From an uncultured Marinicella sp. (GTDB taxonomy: Bacteria > Pseudomonadota > Gammaproteobacteria > Xanthomonadales > Marinicellaceae), in assembly GCA_947502925.1 (NCBI GenBank), contig CANNBS010000001.1:186001-250000 (forward strand): a DNA stretch of 64,000 bases. Reading direction: 5' to 3'. The translations under genes were made by a program, and so were the position numbers. A model generated the notes under the pieces. It saw only the letters and a program-made list of their open reading frames with translations, was not told where the DNA came from and searched no databases. Shown piece by piece: positions 37,332 to 47,298 of this stretch (the first letter of the stretch is position 1; every line of letters starts with the position of its first letter).

Positions 37332-38726
37332 ATGAGTCAAGTAACCACACGAAATCCCTACAACCATGACCCACTCGAACGCTACGATTTGTACAGTAAA
37401 GCCGACATGATGACCGCTTTACAACAGGCCGATGACTGCTTTAACCGCTGGCGGCATACAGATTTTGATGAGCGGGCTGACTTAATGCATAAACTGGCCG
37501 GTTTATTAAAAAAACAAATTGAACCTTTATCCGAACTGATGACCCGAGAAATGGGCAAGCCCATTAAAGAATCCCGTGCTGAAATTAAAAAATGCGCCTG
37601 GGTGTGTGAGTATTATGCCGAACATGCCGAGGACTTTTTAAAAGACCGCATCATCAGCACCGATGCCCACACCAGTTTTATTCGACATGAACCGATTGGT
37701 GCCGTACTGGCGGTGATGCCCTGGAACTACCCTTTTTGGCAGGTGTTCCGCTTTGCCGCGCCGGCTTTAATGGCAGGCAATGTGGGTTTACTGAAACATG
37801 CTTCAAATGTCACCGGTTGTGCGCTTAAAATTGCCGAACTGATTCATCAGGCGGGCTTTGATAAGGCATGTTTTCAAACCTTAATCATTGACCATGAACA
37901 AACCACAGAACTGATTAAACAACCCAAATTAAAAGCGGTGACACTCACCGGCAGTGATGCCGCCGGTCGCAAAATTGCCGCACAGGCGGGCAAAAATCTG
38001 AAAAAAACCGTGCTTGAATTGGGTGGCAGTAATGCCTTTGTGGTACTGGCAGATGCCAATCTGGATAACATTATAGACACCGCCGTTACCGCCCGCTTTC
38101 AGAACACCGGCCAAAGCTGTATTGCTGCAAAACGTTTTATTGTCGAAGCGCCTATTTATGATGAATTTTTAGAACGCTTTCAAAAAAAGGTGGAACAATT
38201 AAAATATGGCGATCCGTTGGACGAAGATACCACACTCGGCCCCATGGCACGGGCGGATCTGGCAGAAGAACTGGCCGATCAGTTACAACGTTCTGTCCAA
38301 CAAGGTGCAAAAATCCTTATCGGCGGAGAGCAATCAAAAACCCGTTTCGAACCCACCATTGTCACGGATGTCACTGTTAATATGCCGCTAATGCAGGAGG
38401 AAACCTTCGGCCCGGTGGCACCGGTGTTCAAAGCCAGAGACAAGGAACACGCCCTGAATGTCGCAGCGGCCACCCAATACGGCCTGGGCGTCACCGTTTG
38501 TACCCGGGACCCAGAAACCATTTTGAAACAATTACACCGATTCCCTGATGGCGCCGTGTTTATTAATGAACTGGTGAAATCCGACCCGAGACTGCCCTTT
38601 GGCGGTATCGGCATATCCGGTTATGGCCGGGAATTATCCAGAGCCGGCATTAAAGAATTTATCAACCAGAAAACTGTCTATGTAAAAACCGGTCAGCGTT
38701 TAAGAAATGATAATTTTATGGTTTAG
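37332..38726 (+). CDS. NAD(P)-dependent succinate-semialdehyde dehydrogenase
   Basis: Aldehyde dehydrogenase of 464 residues, closest to the Sad/YneI and GabD groups that oxidise succinate semialdehyde to succinate. N132 (MPWNYPFW), E229 (LELGGSNAF) and catalytic C263 (GQSCIAAKR) are all present. The substrate is inferred from family resemblance, not from context: no GABA transaminase gene is next to it. The 3' end overlaps a convergent lipoprotein gene by 11 bases. Confidence 0.85.
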   Translation: MSQVTTRNPYNHDPLERYDLYSKADMMTALQQADDCFNRWRHTDFDERADLMHKLAGLLKKQIEPLSELMTREMGKPIKESRAEIKKCAWVCEYYAEHAEDFLKDRIISTDAHTSFIRHEPIGAVLAVMPWNYPFWQVFRFAAPALMAGNVGLLKHASNVTGCALKIAELIHQAGFDKACFQTLIIDHEQTTELIKQPKLKAVTLTGSDAAGRKIAAQAGKNLKKTVLELGGSNAFVVLADANLDNIIDTAVTARFQNTGQSCIAAKRFIVEAPIYDEFLERFQKKVEQLKYGDPLDEDTTLGPMARADLAEELADQLQRSVQQGAKILIGGEQSKTRFEPTIVTDVTVNMPLMQEETFGPVAPVFKARDKEHALNVAAATQYGLGVTVCTRDPETILKQLHRFPDGAVFINELVKSDPRLPFGGIGISGYGRELSRAGIKEFINQKTVYVKTGQRLRNDNFMV

Positions 38727-39534
38727 CCGGGAAGTCCTTAAAAAACTGGTTAACACCATTGTCGCTACTGCGTGTTATATCGCCTAAGGTAAAGTTTTTC
38801 CACAGCACTTCACCGGACTCATTGGAAAATAACAGTGCGGTGCTGTGAGGTCGCCCCATGGGCACGGCCACACCGATATACGCGCCACTGGTGGCACCCA
38901 GGGTTAATCCTGCAGTGACCACACTCATACCCATGGCCTTAACAAAGGAAACCCGCGGCACCAACACCCGCACATGCATAACCGCCACCGATTCATAGAA
39001 ATCAAACTTAACCGAACGCATATCGTCTGATGGTGGTGTTAAATTGATGGGTGTTAAACGAACCCGTTTGAGATAACTTTGGGTGTCTTCTGAAACGCTG
39101 GTGGTCGCGATGCGTTGCGCATCGATGTATGAACGAATCAACTCATCCTGAACATCCACAGAAAACGGGCTATGGATATAAAAGGGCGGATAAATCAGAT
39201 CGTTTAACAATTCATTGTTCTGATAATGTTCAAAGCCCCACTCGGGATTAAACCCCAGACCACTGGCCAGCATGGCAAACTCAATTTGGCCGCTGTAACC
39301 TTTGTCTTGTAATACGCGAGTGATGTCGGACTGTAAAACCTCCATGCGTTTTCTGTTGTCCGTCATGCTGTAGTCAAAGACTTCACCCACATCATCCACA
39401 AACTGGGTGAAATCGAGTACCACCAATAAGCGATCTATGTTGATGGGTGGACGATCAGCCGGTCGATAGCTGTATTTAGGGGCACAGGCGGATATAACCA
39501 GAACCATGGCCAACAATAAAATTCTCTGTATCAT
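38716..39534 (-). CDS. Lipoprotein of unknown function
   Basis: 272 residues with a lipobox (VISAC, Cys17) and a mature domain that begins PKYSYRPADRPPINIDRLLVV. A glycine-rich hydrophobic stretch near 215-235 (SVVTAGLTLGATSGAYIGVAV) could be a membrane-embedded or hairpin segment. The conserved-looking start RLLVVLDFTQFVDDVGEVFD and the end GEVLWKN resemble other uncharacterised envelope lipoproteins. No family name can be given with confidence. Confidence 0.65.
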   Translation of the reverse strand: MIQRILLLAMVLVISACAPKYSYRPADRPPINIDRLLVVLDFTQFVDDVGEVFDYSMTDNRKRMEVLQSDITRVLQDKGYSGQIEFAMLASGLGFNPEWGFEHYQNNELLNDLIYPPFYIHSPFSVDVQDELIRSYIDAQRIATTSVSEDTQSYLKRVRLTPINLTPPSDDMRSVKFDFYESVAVMHVRVLVPRVSFVKAMGMSVVTAGLTLGATSGAYIGVAVPMGRPHSTALLFSNESGEVLWKNFTLGDITRSSDNGVNQFFKDFPAKP

Positions 39535-39667
39535 GGAATCATCAGTTAAGAAAAGGGACAGTCTATCACAGGATAATTTTATTTTTTGAGAGGCCTTTGC
39601 ACGTTTAATGCTTAGATTTAAAGTTATTTTTATGGCATACTGTTCATCAATTCATCCGGCTAAACCC

Positions 39668-40075
39668 ATGAAAAAACTGTTGATTATCTTAGTCGTCTTG
39701 GCTTTATTACAAGCCTGCGGCGGTCGCATGAGCAAAAAACAAAACTTAGATGTCACCCTGTATCAATATGCAAAAGTGATGCGTTGGGCTGATTTTGACC
39801 AGGCCATAAATTTCATTGACCCCAAAGCTGATGAAGATATTATGCCGACTGAACTTGAACTCAACCGCTTTAAACAATTTGGCGTCAGTTCTTATGTGCC
39901 TCGTCCCATTTTGCCTGGCCCCGATGAAAACAGCATCATTCAAACCGTTGAACTTAAACTATATAACATTCACACCAAACGGGAAAAAGTGGTGGTTGAT
40001 GAGCAAATATGGCGTTATGACGAAGACAAAAAACGCTGGTTTTTAGACTCCGGCTTACCGGACATCACCCACTGA
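39668..40075 (+). CDS. Small lipoprotein, NTF2-like, function unknown
   Basis: 135 residues from the ATG at 39668, chosen because it opens a normal signal peptide with lipobox LQAC. The mature part (LYQYAKVMRWADFDQAINFID, then strands ending WRYDEDKKRWFLDSGLP) has the layout of a small NTF2-like domain, like the lipoprotein at 28483. It lies one base upstream of folB and is probably in the same transcript. Confidence 0.7.
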   Translation: MKKLLIILVVLALLQACGGRMSKKQNLDVTLYQYAKVMRWADFDQAINFIDPKADEDIMPTELELNRFKQFGVSSYVPRPILPGPDENSIIQTVELKLYNIHTKREKVVVDEQIWRYDEDKKRWFLDSGLPDITH

Positions 40076-40076
40076 C

Positions 40077-40430
40077 GTGGACATCATTACCATTGACAAC
40101 TTTCGTACTGACACCACCGTCGGCGTACACGACTGGGAGCAACGACAGCAACAACCCATTATTGTGAATTTGGCGCTGGGCTGTGATTGTCAGTCCGCTG
40201 CTGACAGTGATGATATCAGGGATGCGCTGGATTACTTTGCCCTCACTGAACATCTAAAGGAATACCTTAATGAAAGTCGCTGTGCTTTAATTGAAACCCT
40301 GGCTCAGAACCTCGTCAGCGAAATATTTAAGCATTTCACAAAAGTGCAAACCATCGATATTCATTTACAAAAACCCGAAGCGGTCAACAATGCCCTGGTC
40401 GGCGTAAAACTGCACCGTAAACGCGCATAA
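40077..40430 (+). CDS. folB: Dihydroneopterin aldolase
   Basis: 117-residue FolB protein of tetrahydrofolate synthesis that cleaves dihydroneopterin to 6-hydroxymethyl-dihydropterin. Seen are the N-terminal IDNFRTDTTVGVHDWEQR, DALDYFALTEHL, the catalytic-region CALIETLAQNLVSEIF and the C-terminal IHLQKPEAV. The start is GTG, one base after the lipoprotein stop. It is convergent with rlmB. Confidence 0.93.
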   Translation: MDIITIDNFRTDTTVGVHDWEQRQQQPIIVNLALGCDCQSAADSDDIRDALDYFALTEHLKEYLNESRCALIETLAQNLVSEIFKHFTKVQTIDIHLQKPEAVNNALVGVKLHRKRA

Positions 40431-40431
40431 A

Positions 40432-41163
40432 TCATTTACGCTGACGCACCGCCTCGAACAGCACCACTCCGGTGGCCACCGCCACATTTAAAGAATCCCA
40501 GTCAGCCGACATCGGAATATGCACCAAATGGTCACATTTTTGTTTCACCAGGTGACGCAAACCGGTACCTTCATTACCCATCACCAAAGCCGTGGAACCG
40601 GCTAAAGATTGCTGATAAATGGATGTGCTACCGGTATCACAATCGGTGCCATACACCCAGACCCCCGAGGCTTTAATAATCTCCAAAGCCCGCGCCATAT
40701 TACTGACCTGGTAAATGTCTAAATGAGCAATGGCGCCGGCAGCGGTTTTATGGGTGGTGGAAGTAATCGGCGCGGATTTATTCTTACTGATAATCACCGC
40801 TGTAACACCGGCCGCCGCTGCACTGCGCAGACAGGCACCTAAATTACGCGGGTCTTCCAAACCATCGAGCACCAGAATCAAGGGCTCATGCCAGTCATTA
40901 ACATCGGCTTTTAATTGACGCTCGGTTTTCATCGCCGTCTGAGCTATTTCGGCCACCACGCCCTGGTGCTTTTCTGAGCACATTTGATCCAAATGCGCTG
41001 TCGAAACAGATTCAACTGAAATCGCTTGATGCCTGTCCAGTAATTGCGTTAATTTTTGCAGGCGCTTGTTATGACTGTCCTTGTGGATCCAGACTTTGTC
41101 CACCGCCTCACCGGCTTTGACCGCCTGTTCAACCGCATGAATACCAAATATAATCCGGCTCAT
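40432..41163 (-). CDS. rlmB: 23S rRNA (guanosine-2251-2'-O)-methyltransferase
   Basis: SPOUT/TrmH-family RNA 2'-O-methyltransferase of 243 residues that modifies G2251 in the ribosomal P loop. The N-terminal substrate-binding domain (IIFGIHAVEQAV) precedes the knot region: LDGLEDPRNLGACLRSAAA, ALVMGNEGTGLRHLV and IPMSADWDSLNVAVATGV. It follows rnr by 3 bp, the usual rnr-rlmB pair of gammaproteobacteria. Confidence 0.96.
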   Translation of the reverse strand: MSRIIFGIHAVEQAVKAGEAVDKVWIHKDSHNKRLQKLTQLLDRHQAISVESVSTAHLDQMCSEKHQGVVAEIAQTAMKTERQLKADVNDWHEPLILVLDGLEDPRNLGACLRSAAAAGVTAVIISKNKSAPITSTTHKTAAGAIAHLDIYQVSNMARALEIIKASGVWVYGTDCDTGSTSIYQQSLAGSTALVMGNEGTGLRHLVKQKCDHLVHIPMSADWDSLNVAVATGVVLFEAVRQRK

Positions 41164-41166
41164 GGT

Positions 41167-43338
41167 TTAGGCTTTATCAACAAATTCAAAATCAATTTTT
41201 CGGTCATCCACATCCACATGGGCGACTTTGACCTTTACCTGGTCAGTCAGTCGAAAGCGCTGGCCACTGCGCTCACCCACCAGCTGATGCTTCACCGGAT
41301 CAAACTGATAATAATCATTCGGCAATGACGTGACATGAATCAGACCATCCACCTGATACTGCTCTAACTGCACAAACAAACCAAACCGGGTCACACCCGA
41401 GACTTTACCAACCATGGTGTCGCCAACAAACTGCTGCATAAACAGGCATTTCAGGCGGGCATCCACTTCGCGCGCGGCTTTTTCCGCCCGACGTTCGGTC
41501 ATGGAGCACTGATCACAGCGTTCAGCAGCCTGTTCGTGGCTGTAAAAATAGGGTTTATTTTTATGATAGACAATGTGATTAATGGCGCGATGCACCATCA
41601 AATCGGGATAGCGACGGATCGGCGAGGTGAAATGCGCATAATGACTTAAAGCCAGACCGAAATGCCCACAATTTTCGGCTTCATAGGTCGCCAGAGACTG
41701 ACTGCGCAGCATCACCTGTTCTATCAAATCCGCATCTTCACGGTGCTGAATTTTATCCAGTAATCGGGTGAAATCCTTGGGTGTCGGATCCTCTTTAAAA
41801 TCAGGCTGAATGCCCAGGCCTTTTAAGAAGGCCAGTAAATCTTTAACCTTGGTCTCAGGCGGTGGATTATGGCAGCGAAAAGCCGCCGGTATTTTGTGTT
41901 TTTCTAAAAACCGGGCAGCACAAACATTGGCCGCAATCATAAAGTTCTCAATCAATTTATGGGCATCATTGCGCTCATAGGCTTTAATATCATCCACCAT
42001 ACCATCTTCACCAATGTGAATACTGATATCAGTGGAATGAAATTCGATTCCGCCGCGGGCGTGCTTTTGCTGCTGCAGAATATGAAATAAATGGTACTGA
42101 TGGGTCAGCGATTCAGTGACCTTTTTGGACCAGTTATTGGGATTCTTACCCTGATCCAGAAACTGCCAGACATCATCATAAGTGCAGCGCGCATGAGAAC
42201 GCATCAACCCGCGATAAAATTCATAACTTTGCACTTCACCGGTGCCATCAATGTGCATTTCACAGACCATGGATAACCGGTCCTGGTCCGGGTTTAAAGA
42301 ACAAATTCCATTGGATAATTCCAGCGGCAACATCGGAATCACTTTGCCGGGAAAATACACCGATGTCCCACGATGATAGGCTTCCCTGTCTAAGACACTG
42401 TCGGGTTTAACATAATGCGACACATCGGCAATCGCCACCAGGAGTTTATAACCCTGATCAGTGGGCTCTGCATACACTGCATCATCAAAATCACGGGAAT
42501 CCTCCCCGTCAATGGTAATCATCGGTATTTTGCGGATGTCTTTATGTGGCCCAAGGTTTTTGTGATCCACTTCTTTGGGGATTTTGTTACGGACTTGTTC
42601 CACTTCAGCCGGCCATTCATGGGGCAGACTTTCACTGACAATGGTTAACTGCATCGACAACTCATGATTAAGCTGCTGCCCCAATACCGCAATCACTTCA
42701 CCGAAAGCCGGCCGGTTCTGATAAGGGTATTTTTTGATATTAACAATCACATAATCGTTATTCTGCGCACCATGCAGCGACTCATTGGGAACCATGATGT
42801 TATCGATGGAATTATTATCAGCACTTAAATAGGCCAGACCTTCCTCATGAATCAGCTTGCCGCCAACCGTGGTGTGAGCCCGTTGCGTGACTTCCACGAT
42901 AAAGGCTTCACTTTTACCGGCTTTGGCATTGGTGACTTGCACATCGGCCACCACCACATCACCATCCATCACCATGCGCATCTGACGTGGGGTGATAAAC
43001 GCATCGTTATCCAGCTCATCGGACACCAGAAATCCAAAACCATCGGCATGGGCACTGACGCGACCTTGTATAAGCTGCAGTTTTTTACGTACACCATAGC
43101 CGCCACGGCGGTTTTGAATTAATTGTCCGTCTCTGACCATGCTGCGTAAGCGGGCTTGCAAACCTGTCATTTGTTCATCGGTTTGTATACCAATTCTCTC
43201 AGCAATGGCATCTTGTTTAAGGAATTTTTTCTCACCATCGAGAAAGTTCATAAGGGCCGATCGACTGGGAATCGGGTGATCGTATTTTTCGGCCTGAGTC
43301 GCAAACTCAGGATCTTTTATATTAAATGGATTTTTCAT
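41167..43338 (-). CDS. rnr: Ribonuclease R
   Basis: 3'-5' exoribonuclease of 723 residues from ATG 43338, acting on structured RNA and in rRNA and mRNA turnover. It has an N-terminal winged helix, cold-shock-like domains, the catalytic RNB domain (IDGEDSRDFDDAVYA carries the metal-binding Asp cluster) and a C-terminal S1 domain (VGKVSGVTRFGLFVQLE). The frame is open to a TTG at 43398, but ATG matches homologues. An extended -10 (TGTTATAAT) ends six bases before this ATG, so the mRNA could be leaderless. Confidence 0.95.
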   Translation of the reverse strand: MKNPFNIKDPEFATQAEKYDHPIPSRSALMNFLDGEKKFLKQDAIAERIGIQTDEQMTGLQARLRSMVRDGQLIQNRRGGYGVRKKLQLIQGRVSAHADGFGFLVSDELDNDAFITPRQMRMVMDGDVVVADVQVTNAKAGKSEAFIVEVTQRAHTTVGGKLIHEEGLAYLSADNNSIDNIMVPNESLHGAQNNDYVIVNIKKYPYQNRPAFGEVIAVLGQQLNHELSMQLTIVSESLPHEWPAEVEQVRNKIPKEVDHKNLGPHKDIRKIPMITIDGEDSRDFDDAVYAEPTDQGYKLLVAIADVSHYVKPDSVLDREAYHRGTSVYFPGKVIPMLPLELSNGICSLNPDQDRLSMVCEMHIDGTGEVQSYEFYRGLMRSHARCTYDDVWQFLDQGKNPNNWSKKVTESLTHQYHLFHILQQQKHARGGIEFHSTDISIHIGEDGMVDDIKAYERNDAHKLIENFMIAANVCAARFLEKHKIPAAFRCHNPPPETKVKDLLAFLKGLGIQPDFKEDPTPKDFTRLLDKIQHREDADLIEQVMLRSQSLATYEAENCGHFGLALSHYAHFTSPIRRYPDLMVHRAINHIVYHKNKPYFYSHEQAAERCDQCSMTERRAEKAAREVDARLKCLFMQQFVGDTMVGKVSGVTRFGLFVQLEQYQVDGLIHVTSLPNDYYQFDPVKHQLVGERSGQRFRLTDQVKVKVAHVDVDDRKIDFEFVDKA

Positions 43339-43435
43339 GGTGATATTATAACAATCAAATACCCAATCCAGAGGGTTCATTGCTTCTAAGGCGGTCAAAT
43401 AATGTTAAAATAGCCGGATTTACGCACTGAATATC

Positions 43436-43678
43436 ATGATTAAAGCCGAAGTCGTCGAAGACATTGTTAATAAAGTTGACCAGTACATCCCGGAAGACCT
43501 GAAAACAATGCGTCAGGAGTTCAAACAGAACATGAAAGCGGTTCTGACAGCGAGCTTACAAAAAGCCGATTTAGTCACCCGCGAAGAATTTGATGTGCAA
43601 AAAGCCGTGCTGGCCAAAACACGTGCCAAATTAGAGGCCTTAGAAAAGCAGCTGGATGACATGAAGCCCGCTGAATAA
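43436..43678 (+). CDS. ubiK: Ubiquinone biosynthesis accessory factor UbiK
   Basis: BMFP/YqiC family coiled-coil protein of 80 residues that helps assemble the soluble ubiquinone biosynthesis complex with UbiJ. The pattern is typical: an amphipathic N-terminal helix, LKTMRQEFKQNMKAVL, VTREEFDVQKAVLAKTRAKLEALE and a short acidic tail. Divergent from rnr. Confidence 0.92.
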   Translation: MIKAEVVEDIVNKVDQYIPEDLKTMRQEFKQNMKAVLTASLQKADLVTREEFDVQKAVLAKTRAKLEALEKQLDDMKPAE

Positions 43679-43806
43679 GCGATTTCTTTGATCCTGGCGT
43701 ATGCAATAGCACAAATAAAGATGGCGCATACGGGCGTTTTCCGTTAAAATTCTGCTTCTTTTTTTCAAAATGGCGAGTTCTCGCCGTTTCTTAACATCTT
43801 ATCACT
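43679..43806 (+). promoter_or_regulatory. ubiK-rhlE intergenic region with two hairpins
   Basis: This 128-bp stretch has a 7-bp stem (43698-43704 with 43726-43732) and a tight GGCGAG-TT-CTCGCC hairpin (43772-43785) followed by a T-rich run, 21 bases before the rhlE start. The second hairpin could be a weak terminator or part of a regulated leader for the helicase gene. Confidence 0.45.
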
Positions 43807-45336
43807 ATGAATTTTAACCAACTTGATTTGCCCACGGCAATTTTAGATGCTGTGCGCGAACAAGGCTACAGCACGCCGTCACCGATCCAGGCTCAGGCCA
43901 TTCCACTGGTCTTAAAGGGACATGATGTCATGGCCGCTGCCCAAACCGGCACCGGTAAAACTGCCGGCTTTACCCTGCCCTTACTCAGCCGCCTGTCCAA
44001 AGGCAATCGTGTTAATTTTAACCAGGCGCGCGCCTTAATACTGACACCCACCCGCGAACTGGCCGCACAAGTGGCCGAAAGCGTTCGCACCTACGGCCAA
44101 AACTTACCTTTAAGATCAGCAGTTGTTTTTGGCGGCGTCAAAATCAATCCACAAATGCAAAAACTACGGCGTGGCGTTGATATTCTCATTGCCACACCGG
44201 GGCGCTTACTGGATTTGTACAGCCAGAACGCCGTGCGCTTTGATCAGCTGGAAGTGCTAATTTTAGATGAAGCCGACCGCATGCTGGACATGGGTTTTAT
44301 TCATGATTTAAGACGCATCGTCAAATTATTACCCAGGGACAGGCAAACATTGATGTTTTCTGCCACCTTTTCCGCTGACATTCGACAACTGGCGAAAACC
44401 TTTACCAGGCACCCACAGGAAATTTCTGTAAAACCGGAAGTCACGTCTGCTGAAACTGTAGAACATTTTATCCATCCGGTGGATAAAAAACGTAAATCTG
44501 AATTATTATTACACCTGATTGGCCAAAATAATTTACAACAAGTGCTGGTTTTTTGTCGCACCAAACACGGCGCCAATCGCTTGTCTGATTACCTCACTAA
44601 ATTCGGGGTCAACGCCACTGCTATACACGGTAACAAAACCCAGGCCGCCCGAACCCGTGCGCTTGCTGACTTTAAACGTGGCAAAGCCGCTGTCCTGGTC
44701 GCCACCGACATCGCCGCCCGCGGCATCGATATCGACACGCTGCCGCATGTCATTAACTTCGATTTACCACAAGTGCCCGAAGATTACGTCCACCGCATCG
44801 GCCGCACCGGTCGCGCTGGCGCCGAAGGCGAAGCCATCTCTCTGGTCAGCGCCGACGAAGCCAAACAACTGTTCGCCATTGAACGCTTACTTAAAAAGAA
44901 ACTTGAACGCAGCTATATTGAAGGCTTCGAGCCCAACCACGAACTGCCCGAAAAAGAGCGTGGCGGCGGACAAGCCAAAACCGGCAAACCCACCCCAAAA
45001 AAAAGCCGTAACTTCAAGAAAAAACAATTCAGCGGCAACAAAAATCCCCGCAACAAAAAGAAAAACAACAAAACCAAGGACAGGCATGTAAACGAAGATA
45101 ATACAGCACCAAAACGATCACGCCGAAAAAATTCGCCCTTTAGTGATGCGCCCAAATCCGGTAAAAGAGCTGCCAAACGAAAAAACTTTACCCGTGATTC
45201 AGGCGAAGCTGAAAAATCAGGCCCTAAAAAGGGTCCAAAAAAGTCGCGAAAGTTTACCGGAAATAGCGGCCCGGGCGCTTCATCAAAAGGCCGCTCTCAT
45301 CTGGCCAACAAAAAGCACAATAAATCATCACAATGA
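43807..45336 (+). CDS. rhlE: DEAD-box ATP-dependent RNA helicase, RhlE type
   Basis: 509-residue RNA helicase. The Q motif, Walker [10 protein letters not shown] (44-52), [12 protein letters not shown] box [13 protein letters not shown] and the C-terminal [10 protein letters not shown] motif are intact. From about residue 380 the protein has a long Lys/Arg/Asn/Gly-rich basic tail, typical of RhlE proteins and used for RNA binding. It should assist ribosome assembly or cold adaptation. It overlaps the NYN gene by four bases. Confidence 0.94.
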   Translation: MNFNQLDLPTAILDAVREQGYSTPSPIQAQAIPLVLKGHDVMAAAQTGTGKTAGFTLPLLSRLSKGNRVNFNQARALILTPTRELAAQVAESVRTYGQNLPLRSAVVFGGVKINPQMQKLRRGVDILIATPGRLLDLYSQNAVRFDQLEVLILDEADRMLDMGFIHDLRRIVKLLPRDRQTLMFSATFSADIRQLAKTFTRHPQEISVKPEVTSAETVEHFIHPVDKKRKSELLLHLIGQNNLQQVLVFCRTKHGANRLSDYLTKFGVNATAIHGNKTQAARTRALADFKRGKAAVLVATDIAARGIDIDTLPHVINFDLPQVPEDYVHRIGRTGRAGAEGEAISLVSADEAKQLFAIERLLKKKLERSYIEGFEPNHELPEKERGGGQAKTGKPTPKKSRNFKKKQFSGNKNPRNKKKNNKTKDRHVNEDNTAPKRSRRKNSPFSDAPKSGKRAAKRKNFTRDSGEAEKSGPKKGPKKSRKFTGNSGPGASSKGRSHLANKKHNKSSQ

Positions 45337-45818
45337 CTAATACCGGCCTAAAAACCGGGCTCTTTGTGGATGTCCAGAACATTTACTACACCACCAAATC
45401 AGTGTATGGTCGCTCATTTGATTACCGCAGATTGTGGCAAAAGCTCAGTGAAACACATCAAATCGATGTCGCGACTGCTTATGCCACCGACCGTGGTCTT
45501 GATTCACAGATTAAATTCCAGGATGCCCTGCGCCATTTAGGCTTCACCGTCAAACTCAAAAACTTCATCCAACGCCAGGACGGTTCCGCCAAAGGTGACT
45601 GGGACGTCGGCATCACCATCGATGTTCTGAAATACGCACCTGATTTAGACCACATCATTCTCCTGTCCGGCGATGGCGACTTTAGCCTACTGTTGGATGA
45701 AGTCAAAACCCGCCACCAATGCACGACCACCGTCTACGGCGTCCGCGAACTCACCGCCGAAGCCCTCATCGACTCAGCCGACAACTTCCACCCCATTAAA
45801 ACAACTGATTTACAATAA
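45333..45818 (+). CDS. NYN domain (LabA/DUF88-type) putative nuclease
   Basis: 161-residue PIN-like NYN domain. The metal-binding acidic residues are seen in [12 protein letters not shown] (D13 with N16), [11 protein letters not shown] and [16 protein letters not shown]. Such proteins are thought to be RNases that act on RNA, and the overlap with the RNA helicase gene rhlE (ATGA) supports a shared RNA-processing role. The substrate is unknown. Confidence 0.88.
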   Translation: MTNTGLKTGLFVDVQNIYYTTKSVYGRSFDYRRLWQKLSETHQIDVATAYATDRGLDSQIKFQDALRHLGFTVKLKNFIQRQDGSAKGDWDVGITIDVLKYAPDLDHIILLSGDGDFSLLLDEVKTRHQCTTTVYGVRELTAEALIDSADNFHPIKTTDLQ

Positions 45819-46067
45819 AACCCATCAAAATCCACATCCAAGCATTTTCAAGAACATGCATTTTCTTAACTAATTCTAAACCTCCAAAATTAACAATATT
45901 TACCAATAAGCTCATGATTTTGGCATGTTAGCTGGCGTAAATTATAAAATTTTAATCTGGAGACTGATTGTTTTTAAAAAATCGACTGGTTTTTGAAAAT
46001 TGGGAAATTCAAGACAAGCGCAATCCCCTCACGAATATAAGGTTTTAATTTTATACGTGTTTTAGGG
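45819..46067. other. AT-rich intergenic stretch before the RAYT remnant
   Basis: About 250 bp, AT-rich, with no credible gene, hairpin terminator or promoter that I can support. Confidence 0.5.
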
Positions 46068-47149
46068 CTATTCCAAAGCAGGCTGAAGCCTCAAGCCAAC
46101 AGACCAATTCTTCTTGGTTTTATCCGAGTAATCTCTTAGTTGCTGAACAGTTCCAACAGCCGAAAAACCAAATGATTTGAAGCCGTTCAATTCATCCAGC
46201 CAGGTATCGGGATTGAGGTTTAAATCCGTCAAAACTGACGCCATCTTATCAGGAATAAAACCATGGTCATCATCCCGTATATGTCTGCTTGTATGATCAA
46301 CGAGCTCAAGATAACTTGAGAGGTAATAAGGCAAGTCATTATCATCCTGACCAAAGGGTAATAAATCTGTTTGTTTTTCTTCTGTCCGTTCTTTGATCGA
46401 AGTGAATTCTGAAGTCTTCAAAGATTTGGCTAAACCGGCCCTAACAGGGTTTAAATCAACGTAAACCATACACGTCAGTAATGCTCGTTCATCAAGCAAT
46501 GCCTGGCTTTTAAAGCGTGACTCCCAGAAATGACCTGTGCATTCATCTTCTTGATTAGCCTTACGGGCAGCACAAGGAGAAATGTTAGTGCGGTTTTCAC
46601 GGAGTGAAAGAAGCGCTAACATTTAGACTGGCCGTGCGTGTACTCATTGACCGACTTATTCGTCTCATCCCTGAGACTCACCCCTTCGGGGCTAACGTGA
46701 AAAATCATTCCAGATGATTTTTTCATAAACCATGATATTGAACATAAACGATCACGGTAAATAGCGACATCTTTTTGAACTCTTTTAAGCTCTGACTCAT
46801 CGGTAACGTCGTCTTGCAAATAACGCTGACAAAGTACGGGTAATGAGTACAAGGATAACCAGGCTATTAACACCTGTTTATCTGTCCAGTGACTGGTATC
46901 ACCAATCCTTAATACCAGGTGAAAATGATTACTCATTACGGCATAAGAACACACATCAATGGCAAAGACAGAAGCCACTTTTTTAATGCGATCAACCAGC
47001 CATTGTCTACGATGTTCATAAGATTCACCGGTGTGCTTATTTTTGCCGCATAAAAAGGCCTGCCGAACACATCTTGACATGATGTGATAATAGGGTGTGG
47101 TTTCAACACAAATTTGCTGTTTTCTGGCAATCGTCATGACAATCTCCAT
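46068..47149 (-). pseudogene. REP-associated tyrosine transposase (RAYT), interrupted
   Basis: Y1-type transposase of the IS200-like RAYT family, in two frames. The 5' part (47149 to 46616) has the catalytic SNHFHLVLR segment with the HxH metal pair (residue about 73) and runs to SISWFMK. The 3' part (46622 to 46068) resumes at ARKANQEDECTGHFWESRF with the tyrosine-family continuation MVYVDLNPVRAGLA. In intact relatives FMK is joined to ARKAN by about eight residues; here about 150 bp of hairpin-rich DNA intervene and bring a TAG stop and a frame change. The protein is therefore likely inactive unless the insert is spliced or translated in trans. Confidence 0.85.
46581..46722. repeat. Cluster of four stem-loops (REP-like) inside the RAYT gene
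   Basis: Stem-loops in order: an 11-bp stem with one mismatch (46581-46591 with 46613-46623) enclosing a 6-bp TTTCAC/GTGAAA stem; GTCTCA/TGAGAC (46662-46677); CCCC/GGGG (46681-46691); and a perfect 9-bp AAAAATCAT/ATGATTTTT (46700-46722). GTTAG precedes several stems, as in RAYT-mobilised REP units. The block coincides with the interruption of the transposase gene. Confidence 0.7.
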
Positions 47150-47298
47150 ATCAAAACACCATTTTGGCCGAACACAAGAATAAAATCTGTAGCAAATGTC
47201 GATTTGGGTTGTAGGAAAATGACTACTTGAGGTTATATAAGGTGACTGTCCTTGATTAGGGGAAGTGCTATTGTATGAGAAATGCTAACTTGGGTGAT

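Noticed and set aside
44900..45300. Separate genes in other frames of the rhlE tail
   Set aside because: The open frames arise from the Lys/Arg-rich tail of RhlE and have no independent support.
46570..46723. Programmed frameshift joining the two RAYT halves
   Set aside because: The halves are separated by about 150 bp with a stop, not by a slippery site, so an insertion explains them better.
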